13,225 nt of DNA, from the NCBI GenBank assembly GCA_905236295.1, contig CAJOQF010000126.1:1-13225 (forward strand). The letters run 5' to 3'. Under the pieces are notes generated by a model. The model ran no database searches. It worked only from the letters and a program-made list of their open reading frames with translations, and was not told the origin of the DNA. A program made the position numbers and the translations under genes. Origin of the DNA: an uncultured Eubacterium sp. (GTDB lineage: Bacteria; Bacillota; Clostridia; Lachnospirales; Lachnospiraceae). This document shows positions 7,220 to 13,225 of the stretch, piece after piece (the first letter of the stretch is position 1; each line of letters opens with the position of its first letter).

Positions 7220-10183
7220 TCAAAGGTATTCCTCAAGCTTTTCCCTGTAAGAGAGCCACGTATCAATAAATACCTTGTGCATGGAAACCAACACTTTTAA
7301 CTCATAATCCCTCGCGGCCAACTCAAGACGGTTTGCCATTCCTGCAAGCATCACACTTCCGACAGAAGCTGCCGAGCTCTTCATAGATCGCGCTTCCATT
7401 CTGTAATTTTCAAGGGCATCTTCAAACACGACCCTGTCAGTTAATTTTATGCCGCTTTTAACTATTTCCTTGGGTGTCATTACCTTCTCTGATCCAATAA
7501 TTGTATTGGCAATTTTAAAGGTCATAATATATATATTGTCGAGCTTTTTCGCCTTTGTATCCATGTCGGAAACAAAATCTCTTACAAGTTCCATGAGGAT
7601 ATGTCCTCTTGGAAGAAGCATCCTCGCATAGCTGAAATCAAACCCCTCTATCTCATCAAATCGATCAAGATTCTCCTGCTTACCTACAGATTCCGAGTTG
7701 TCGGTTGCCCTCACTTCCATTTCGTCCTGCTCTCTGATAACAAGATCCTCCGGCAGGATTTCAACCAGAAGTTCTTCGAGCCTGATGGGTATAATAGGTT
7801 TTTCTATATATCCTGCAAATCCTTCTTTTTCGTAGAGTTTCTTAGTCTGTTTTGTCATGTTTGACTGCAGGGCAACAATCGGGATCATTACATTTCCTTT
7901 TTTATTCTTTTTAAGCTTATTTATAGTCTCAATAGGATCCATCCCAAACATCATGTGATCTATAAAGATAACATCAAACCGTTCCTTTGCTGAGAGTTCC
8001 AGACAATCCTCTACGTTTGTGACACACGTAACCTGAATCTCGTTTTGTTTTAGCAATTGTTCAAAAACTTTGAGATTCATTTTGTTTTCATCTGCTACCA
8101 GAGCTCTGGCTCCCGGTGCATGGAATGAGCGTTCATAACTCTGCTCTTCTACCGGTCTAAGGAATTGTTCCTCATAATTGCCAACCGGTTCATCTTTTAT
8201 TATCTTTTGTCTGAGATCAAACGAGAACACAGAACCCCTGCCGTACTCACTTTCTATCTTAAGCTCACTGCCCATCATTCTAAGAAGGTTTACAGTTATC
8301 GTCATTCCAAGACCGGTGCCCTCGATATGACGGTTTCTTTCTTCGTCCAGCCTTGAGAACGCCTCAAGCAGTTTCGGCATATCATCTTGCTTTATACCGA
8401 CACCTGTATCCTCTATCTCAAAATGAAGGATTATATCTTCACCATCACCTTTTCCACTCAAGCGCAATTCCACACGTCCTTCTTCGGTGTACTTGACCGC
8501 ATTGGTAAGAATATTGGTGAGGATCTGTTTTATGCGAATATCATCTCCATATAACACGGAAGGGATATTGTCATCGACATATATCCTAAGATCAAGTCCT
8601 TTACTCTTTGCCTTTATGGATATCATCTGTATAATGTCGCGGATCATGCCCGCAAGTCCGTACTGCACGGGTTTGATCGCCACTGTTCCGGAGTTGATAT
8701 TTGAGAAATCCAGAATATCGTTTATCAGAGCCAACAGCGTGGAGCCGGCATTCTGAATATCTCTGGCATACTCGCGTATATTTGCCTCCCGACTCTCTCT
8801 GAGTATCATCTCGTTCATTCCGATGACTGCATTTATCGGCGTTCTGATCTCCTGGGACATTATCGAGAGAAAGTTCGATTTTGCTTCGTTTGCCACGTTG
8901 GCCCGAATCGACATTTCCTCCAGATCATTTGTGATGGCTTCCACGAAATTGGAAACACTGAACTCAACGAGATCAGGTCTGGGTCTCGGCATCTCAATCT
9001 GGTATTTTAAGATTTCTTTTGCGTACTCACTAACCTTGCCCTCGCGCATCGCAAAGACAACTAAAGCACTGTTTAAAACGCCTCCAAAAGAACCTTGTTT
9101 ATATATCTCTGCGCCTCCATGGAAATACGAAAGATTTGGAGCGATCTCCAAAAAGTAATCCAGTTCGTCCCTTTCGTGTTCTTTCAAAAAAAGCAGTCTG
9201 TTAATACACACGGAAAGAAGCATCGCCTGTGGGACAAATTCCAGATAGGTGTCACGATCGCCTCGTATTTCATCGATAATATTTATCGGAACTCCGTATG
9301 AGAAACGAATCTTGTCTCCAAGCTCAAACGGAAGCGGAAAATACAGCCTTCCGTCATTGTCCCAGCTCTGTGTAACTCTGAAGTAATCAACTCCGTCTCT
9401 CTCGACAGTGATCGGAAATTTAGCAAGTCCTCGCCCCGTTATCGGTTTGTCAACATAGTCAACACCCAGGTACTTCTCATATATATCAGCAGCCGGGTAT
9501 CCGTCGATAGTGGTTATACAGTACGGATTGTCAAGTCCTGTGACTGTCATGTATTTTCCGACAGAAGACCATCCGAAGTTGTAGCTTACTTTGACAAAAA
9601 GTTTTTCTCCATGAAAAACGATCGCAATGACAGACTCCTCATATACTCCCTTTTCATCGAATACGTAGGCAGTTCCTCCGAGTCTTGCATAAATGGTTGA
9701 TATACCGGCTATCCCGCCAAAGAACGGAATGTCCTCAAAGCCCTTTGATGCTTCCAAAAGGGTGTCTTCCCTGTAGTCCTTGACCCAGGATCCAAACATC
9801 ATCACGGCTCTCAGTGCCTCTGTCTTTTGCAGTGTCTCATTTATCTGTCTGCCGACCTGAACCATCCTATCCCCGAGTGCGTCATACACATAGATGTCGA
9901 ATGATGGTCTGTCAAAAAATATAAAATTGAATACTGTATGATTCGGAAATCCTCCGAATACTATTTCGTCGTAATGGGTAATTCCTGCGATCTCCGCCTT
10001 CGGGAGTGCAGATTTGATAAGGGAGGTCTTCCTCTTTATCTCAGAGACCTCCCAGTTTTGTTCAAACATAACAAGAAGAACCTGAGCCGCATTGGTGTAT
10101 GCGGATGTCCCAGCCACTTCTTCCAGCATTGATTCAAATGATCCGTCGGAAAAATCCTTGATATGATAAGCAATCTGTTTCAT
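7220..10183 (-). CDS. FIST hybrid histidine kinase with intact ATPase domain but no phospho-acceptor His
   Basis: This 987-residue soluble protein is the paralogue of the next gene and has the same order: FIST_N about 30-205 (FFGGIAG), FIST_C about 213-405 (CITTIDGYPAADIY), HisKA, HATPase, receiver, Hpt-like. The ATP-binding domain is textbook: N-box Asn561, G1 DTGVGI (592-597), F box AFSRLD (608-613) and G2 GTGLGM (622-627). The relay residues are not. The H box reads MSQEIRTP, with Gln444 (codon CAG at 8852-8854) in place of His. The receiver keeps Asp742 and Lys795, but reads MMFGMDP for MMPxMDG and has Gln773 at the Thr/Ser position. The Hpt His is Arg932 (codon at 7388-7390). It could hydrolyse ATP and phosphorylate a partner, but not itself in the usual way. 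The start is the ATG at 10183 with AGAGGG 7 bases upstream; a TTG two codons earlier is ignored. FIST domains are predicted small-molecule sensors, with amino acids proposed as ligands. Confidence 0.93.
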   Translation of the reverse strand: MKQIAYHIKDFSDGSFESMLEEVAGTSAYTNAAQVLLVMFEQNWEVSEIKRKTSLIKSALPKAEIAGITHYDEIVFGGFPNHTVFNFIFFDRPSFDIYVYDALGDRMVQVGRQINETLQKTEALRAVMMFGSWVKDYREDTLLEASKGFEDIPFFGGIAGISTIYARLGGTAYVFDEKGVYEESVIAIVFHGEKLFVKVSYNFGWSSVGKYMTVTGLDNPYCITTIDGYPAADIYEKYLGVDYVDKPITGRGLAKFPITVERDGVDYFRVTQSWDNDGRLYFPLPFELGDKIRFSYGVPINIIDEIRGDRDTYLEFVPQAMLLSVCINRLLFLKEHERDELDYFLEIAPNLSYFHGGAEIYKQGSFGGVLNSALVVFAMREGKVSEYAKEILKYQIEMPRPRPDLVEFSVSNFVEAITNDLEEMSIRANVANEAKSNFLSIMSQEIRTPINAVIGMNEMILRESREANIREYARDIQNAGSTLLALINDILDFSNINSGTVAIKPVQYGLAGMIRDIIQMISIKAKSKGLDLRIYVDDNIPSVLYGDDIRIKQILTNILTNAVKYTEEGRVELRLSGKGDGEDIILHFEIEDTGVGIKQDDMPKLLEAFSRLDEERNRHIEGTGLGMTITVNLLRMMGSELKIESEYGRGSVFSFDLRQKIIKDEPVGNYEEQFLRPVEEQSYERSFHAPGARALVADENKMNLKVFEQLLKQNEIQVTCVTNVEDCLELSAKERFDVIFIDHMMFGMDPIETINKLKKNKKGNVMIPIVALQSNMTKQTKKLYEKEGFAGYIEKPIIPIRLEELLVEILPEDLVIREQDEMEVRATDNSESVGKQENLDRFDEIEGFDFSYARMLLPRGHILMELVRDFVSDMDTKAKKLDNIYIMTFKIANTIIGSEKVMTPKEIVKSGIKLTDRVVFEDALENYRMEARSMKSSAASVGSVMLAGMANRLELAARDYELKVLVSMHKVFIDTWLSYREKLEEYL

Positions 10184-10190
10184 AAGCAAT

Positions 10191-10196
10191 CCCTCT
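10191..10196 (-). promoter_or_regulatory. Ribosome binding site fixing the start of the upstream kinase
   Basis: AGAGGG lies 7 bases before the ATG at 10183. The in-frame TTG at 10189 touches this site and would have no usable spacing. Confidence 0.7.
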
Positions 10197-10229
10197 TTTG
10201 CTTCTCATCCGGCCCGACCATATTGATAA

Positions 10230-10242
10230 AACCAATTTGGTT
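10230..10242 (-). promoter_or_regulatory. Perfect inverted repeat, possible operator in the kinase leader
   Basis: AACCAA and TTGGTT form perfect 6-base arms around one central base. The repeat sits about 14-26 bases downstream of the predicted transcription start of the kinase pair. That is a position where a bound repressor would block transcription. As RNA it would form only a weak 5-bp hairpin. No regulator can be named. Confidence 0.35.
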
Positions 10243-10262
10243 GAACATAATACTACACAAAT

Positions 10263-10291
10263 ATTATACTCGTAAATCGGCTTTTTTTCAA
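10263..10291 (-). promoter_or_regulatory. Strong sigma-A promoter of the two-kinase operon
   Basis: On the minus strand, TTGAAA (10286-10291) and a perfect TATAAT (10263-10268) are 17 bases apart. Transcription should start near 10256, giving a leader of about 73 bases. The kinases therefore have their own promoter, separate from the nitrogen operon upstream. I saw no convincing terminator for that operon between 10350 and 10292, so some read-through is possible. Confidence 0.75.
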
Positions 10292-10350
10292 GAAAAAGTG
10301 AAGTGCATTTCGCCTTTATTTGCTTCAATTTTCTGACAATTATGTGCTTT

Positions 10351-10929
10351 TTATTCTTCCTCCAATATCTTCTGTGCTATAGCTTTCCTTGACACTCCGC
10401 GATCCATGGCGCACTTGCCTATAAACCTGTGCGCCTCATCTTCTGACATATTTTTTCTCTCCACCAGAAACAGTTTTGCCCGGCTTACGATCCTGATCTC
10501 CTCCATCTTTTCCTCTACACTCAAGGTCTTTTCCTCAAGCTTGTGGATTCTTCCGTGCATGGCGACCATAAACCGTATCGCCTTGTCGAGCCTCCCCCTC
10601 GGGAATGGTTTCGACACCGCAAGCACACCGTAATCAGTAACCCGTTCAAGTACATCATCATATATATCCTGAGGTGTGACGAGCAATACAAGCGATTTAT
10701 ACCTGTCAGTCACGTCCAGCGCAAGATCGATCCCCGTCTCATCGGGGAGGGGCGAATCGATCACGACAAGATCATAACTTTTTTCTATTATGCTTCGCCT
10801 GGCAAGTGAAGCGCTCTTTCTGGTATCTATTGTTATAAATCCTTCAAGTGATTTCTTTACGATCGCATCGAACTGTCCGGATTTTGTCACGATCAATATG
10901 GAGTGGTGTACATCTTTGCTCTTTGGCAT
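10351..10929 (-). CDS. ANTAR-domain RNA-binding antiterminator with pseudo-receiver (nitrogen regulation)
   Basis: This 192-residue protein has an N-terminal receiver-like domain (about 10-122), a short coiled linker (about 125-145) and a C-terminal ANTAR domain (about 146-190). The ANTAR domain shows the expected SRAKLFLVER, MSEDEAH and AMDRGVS segments. ANTAR proteins bind paired RNA hairpins and prevent transcription termination. The receiver keeps a possible phospho-site Asp58, Thr85 and Lys107. The metal-binding acidic pair after the first strand is missing (ILIVTKSG), so ordinary phosphorylation is doubtful and ligand or partner control is more likely. The gene lies 12 bases after the glnA-like gene, and its AAAGGAGAG ribosome site overlaps that gene's stop. 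An ANTAR regulator next to glnA is known from Clostridium (NitR), where it controls glutamine synthetase by antitermination. Its target leader is probably upstream of the operon, outside the window. Confidence 0.88.
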   Translation of the reverse strand: MPKSKDVHHSILIVTKSGQFDAIVKKSLEGFITIDTRKSASLARRSIIEKSYDLVVIDSPLPDETGIDLALDVTDRYKSLVLLVTPQDIYDDVLERVTDYGVLAVSKPFPRGRLDKAIRFMVAMHGRIHKLEEKTLSVEEKMEEIRIVSRAKLFLVERKNMSEDEAHRFIGKCAMDRGVSRKAIAQKILEEE

Positions 10930-10941
10930 AAAAACTCTCCT

Positions 10942-12117
10942 TTAGAACCTTGTGTACTCTCTTATTATTCCCTCCGGAACAATGCTCTTTATAAAATCAC
11001 TTTCAATGGCAAGCTGTGCCGCCTCCCTCTTTGAGCTCGGCAGAAATGCCACGCTCTCATCAGGGGTTCTGGCCAGCTCTTTTTTATTCTTAATTCCGTT
11101 TAATCCCGCATATATGAGAAGTGCATAAACAAGATATGGATTGCTTCCCGCATCCGGCGAGCGAAGCTCCACCCTTGTCTTTCCCTTGTATGTCTCGATA
11201 TACATAAGCTCGGATTCACCGGCGCTTGACCAGTCTACCTTATCCGGTGCAAAATTTTTGCCGAGTCTCGAGTATGACGCATCCGTAGGGTTGAGGAAGA
11301 TCGTCATATCCCTTATCTTTTCAAGTATTCCGGCAGCCGCATAGTTTACCACATCGTTGCCATACTTATCGACAGCGTAGATATTAATGTGGTATCCGTT
11401 TCCCGGTTTGTCCTTTAAAGGCACCGGAGAAAAATCCGCTGCAAGTCCGTATCTGTCGGCGATCGTTCTTACGACCATCTTAAATGTGGTCATCTGATCC
11501 GCCGCTTTAAGAGGTTTTCCATAGTGAAAATCTATCTCGTTCTGCCCCGGTCCTCTCTCGTGATGAGAGCGTTCCGGAGTAAGTCCCATCTTTTCGATCG
11601 TAAGTGAGATCTCACGTCTCACGTTCTCGCATCTGTCAAGGGGAGCTATGTCCATATATCCGGCATTGTCGTATGGGATATCGGTAGGATTTCCGTTTTC
11701 GTCCTTCATAAACAGGTAAAACTCTGTCTCCGTACCGAAACGAAATTCCACTCCGGCGTCATCCGCTGCCTTTATCGCTTTTCGGAGGATCGCTCTGGTA
11801 TCGGACATATACTCCTCCCCGTCGGGGGTGTACACATCGCAGAACATCCTTAAGACTCTCCCGCTGTCAGGTCTCCATGGAAGGATTGCGAGCGTGTCTG
11901 TGTCCGCTTTAAGGTACAGAGCCGCATTTGGTCTGTCCTCAAAACCGGCTATCTCTCTGGCATTTATAGAAATTCCGTCATCAAATGCCTTTCTCACTTC
12001 CGTCGGCATTACCGAGATGTTCTTTTGTGTGCCGTAGGCATCCCTGAATGCGAGTCGGATAAACTTTACATCCTCCTCCTCGATAAACCTCATTACCTCT
12101 TCAGCAGTGTAGTCCAT
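10942..12117 (-). CDS. glnA: Short, divergent type I glutamine synthetase-like enzyme
   Basis: This 391-residue homologue of glutamine synthetase (glutamate + NH3 + ATP to glutamine) is clearly shorter than the usual 440-475. Metal ligands are all present: Glu130 and Glu132 (TETEF), Glu187 (HHERGPGQ), Glu194, His243 and Glu317 (TRVELRSPD). Glutamate-binding Arg284 and Arg315/Arg319 are also kept. By alignment with the Salmonella and Bacillus enzymes, several active-site residues differ. The ammonium-site Asp50 is Asn52, the flap Glu327 is Phe289, the NGSGMH Asn is Pro238, and Arg339 and Arg344 are Glu301 and Tyr306. The central loop and the C-terminal helical part are reduced. It sits 10 bases after gltD, and AGGAGGAG overlapping the gltD stop serves its ATG. 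Context says nitrogen assimilation. The residue changes leave open a divergent but working synthetase, or a glutamylamide ligase with another amine. Confidence 0.8.
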   Translation of the reverse strand: MDYTAEEVMRFIEEEDVKFIRLAFRDAYGTQKNISVMPTEVRKAFDDGISINAREIAGFEDRPNAALYLKADTDTLAILPWRPDSGRVLRMFCDVYTPDGEEYMSDTRAILRKAIKAADDAGVEFRFGTETEFYLFMKDENGNPTDIPYDNAGYMDIAPLDRCENVRREISLTIEKMGLTPERSHHERGPGQNEIDFHYGKPLKAADQMTTFKMVVRTIADRYGLAADFSPVPLKDKPGNGYHINIYAVDKYGNDVVNYAAAGILEKIRDMTIFLNPTDASYSRLGKNFAPDKVDWSSAGESELMYIETYKGKTRVELRSPDAGSNPYLVYALLIYAGLNGIKNKKELARTPDESVAFLPSSKREAAQLAIESDFIKSIVPEGIIREYTRF

Positions 12118-12126
12118 ATTCTCCTC

Positions 12127-13225
12127 CTATATCAGATTGCTGTATCCCATAAGCGCCTCGTCAACAGCTTTCGCCGCCTTGCGTCCCTCGGCTATCGCCC
12201 GGACAACCAGCGACTGCCCTCTGTGCATATCGCCTGCCACATAGATATTCTTCTTAGATGTGGCAAACTCTGACGGCGCAGTCTTTACATTTGTTCTCTC
12301 ATCGGTCTCAACCTTGAATGCGTCTGTGACGTATTTCTCGCTTCCCAAGAATCCTGCAGCGATCAGAACCAACTGGGCTGGGATGTTTTTCTCCGTTCCC
12401 TTTACGGGCTCCATTATCATCCTGCCGCTCTTTTCATCCTTCTTCGCCTCAAGAGATACTATAACGATCTCCTTCAGATTTCCGTCTTTGTCCTTTATAA
12501 ATTCCTTGACGGTAGTCTGATACTGTCGCGGATCGGAGCCGAACTTCTTGATAGCCTCCTCCTGACCGTAGTCGGTTTTCAGAACCTTCGGCCACTCCGG
12601 CCACGGATTTGAAGCCTGTCTTTCCTCTGAAAGTTTCGGCATCATCTCAAGCTGTGTCACACTCTTTGCGCCCAGTCTTATCGCTGTTCCCACGCAGTCA
12701 TTTCCGGTGTCTCCGCCTCCGATCACAACTACATCCTTGCCCTTTGCAAGTTCGTACGGAACATCCTTAAACTCAGAATCAAGAAGCTTTTTCGTAACCT
12801 CGGAGAGGAAGTCAACCGCAAACCTGATCCCCTTGGCATCCCTGCCGGCAGCCTTTATGTCTCTCGGATTTGAAGCTCCGCAGGCAAGCACTATGCAGTC
12901 GTTTTCTTTCTCAAGTTTTGAGACCTTTATATCCTTGCCGACATCAGCGTTTACAACGAACTTCACGCCGGCCTCTTCCATAAGACATATTCTCCTATCT
13001 ATGACTGATTTGTCAAGCTTCATATTAGGTATGCCGTATCTCAGCAACCCGCCTACGCGATCGCTTCTCTCATAGACCGTAACCTCGTGACCTCTCATAT
13101 TGAGAAGCTGTGCTGTCGCAAGTCCCGCAGGGCCGCTTCCGACAACCGCTACTTTTTTGCCTGTGCGAACCTGAGGCTTTTCCTCCTTTACCAGGTCTTT
13201 TTCATATGCGTACTCGATTACCGCC
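12127..13225 (-). CDS. gltD: Glutamate synthase (NADPH) small chain, N-terminus outside window
   Basis: This is the FAD- and NAD(P)H-binding beta chain of glutamate synthase, which feeds electrons to the large chain that turns glutamine plus 2-oxoglutarate into two glutamates. The 366 codons in view open with AVIEYAYE and PQVRTGKK, just after the N-terminal iron-sulfur region, which is cut off. The FAD Rossmann motif VGSGPAGLA follows, then the characteristic GGLLRYGIPNMKLDK. The NADPH-binding GGGDTGNDC and the C-terminal second FAD contact region (VAGDMHRGQSLVVRAIAEGR) are complete. An ATG at 13098 lies inside the FAD domain and is not the start; the frame is open to the window edge. The gene is first of three tightly spaced genes, followed by glnA-like and ANTAR genes, as expected for a GS-GOGAT operon. 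The large-chain gene is presumably upstream, outside the window. Confidence 0.94.
   Translation of the reverse strand, partial: AVIEYAYEKDLVKEEKPQVRTGKKVAVVGSGPAGLATAQLLNMRGHEVTVYERSDRVGGLLRYGIPNMKLDKSVIDRRICLMEEAGVKFVVNADVGKDIKVSKLEKENDCIVLACGASNPRDIKAAGRDAKGIRFAVDFLSEVTKKLLDSEFKDVPYELAKGKDVVVIGGGDTGNDCVGTAIRLGAKSVTQLEMMPKLSEERQASNPWPEWPKVLKTDYGQEEAIKKFGSDPRQYQTTVKEFIKDKDGNLKEIVIVSLEAKKDEKSGRMIMEPVKGTEKNIPAQLVLIAAGFLGSEKYVTDAFKVETDERTNVKTAPSEFATSKKNIYVAGDMHRGQSLVVRAIAEGRKAAKAVDEALMGYSNLI

Noticed and set aside
4235..10183. Downstream kinase as a simple decaying duplicate of the upstream one
   Set aside because: The frame is open over 986 codons, receiver, H box and Hpt motifs are better kept than in its partner, and it has a strong ribosome site.
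10230..10242. ANTAR-type RNA hairpin target in the kinase leader
   Set aside because: The RNA hairpin would have a three-base loop and a single copy, not the two six-base loops ANTAR proteins need.
10134..10328. Open frame of 64 codons on the minus strand spanning the kinase promoter and start
   Set aside because: It would begin upstream of the promoter -10 box and runs out of frame over the true kinase start.
10292..10350. Terminator for the gltD-glnA-ANTAR operon
   Set aside because: The only symmetry (GAAATGCACTTC on the minus strand) has a mismatch within a short stem; the following T-run is short. Too weak to call.

Overview
The window looks like chromosomal DNA of a Clostridia-class bacterium, most likely a Lachnospiraceae of the Butyrivibrio type. 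This is inferred from gene content, not from a marker gene. The pointers are a glnA gene followed by an ANTAR antiterminator gene, a Cache/GGDEF sensor with a PAS-like linker style common in Lachnospiraceae, FIST-domain hybrid kinases, moderate GC content and strong GGAGG-type ribosome sites. No tRNA, rRNA, CRISPR array or intact mobile element was seen, and no gene-free stretch exceeds 300 bases.

Layout, left to right. (1) 1-2102, minus strand: a two-gene unit with an orphan, degenerate CbiE/CbiT-like (cobalamin-pathway methyltransferase-like) protein, followed 4 bases later by an RsmF-type rRNA cytosine methyltransferase that leaves the window. (2) 2103-2240: divergent promoters. (3) 2241-4133, plus strand: a membrane Cache sensor with a C-terminal GGDEF diguanylate cyclase. 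(4) 4126-4270: a collapsed remnant of a second Cache-GGDEF gene. (5) 4235-10183, minus strand: two tandem paralogous cytoplasmic FIST hybrid histidine kinases of 987 and 986 residues, behind their own consensus promoter. (6) 10351-13225, minus strand: a nitrogen-assimilation operon, gltD (partial), a glnA-like gene and an ANTAR regulator, with 10-12 base gaps.

The most striking content is the kinase pair. The upstream kinase (7220-10183) has a complete ATP-binding domain, but Gln replaces its H-box His, Arg replaces its Hpt His, and its receiver is degraded. The downstream kinase (4235-7195) keeps the H-box His, an intact receiver and the Hpt His, but its N, G1, F and G2 ATP-binding boxes are all destroyed. 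Neither can run a His-Asp-His relay alone. Together they hold exactly one full set of parts, which suggests an obligate two-protein split hybrid kinase acting in trans. The output regulator is not in the window.

Other points of note: the glutamine synthetase homologue is short and has lost several ammonium-, glutamate- and phosphate-site residues while keeping its metal ligands; the ANTAR protein has a receiver without its acidic pair; and the last residues of the downstream kinase are read from DNA antisense to the dead GGDEF remnant, marking a deletion junction.
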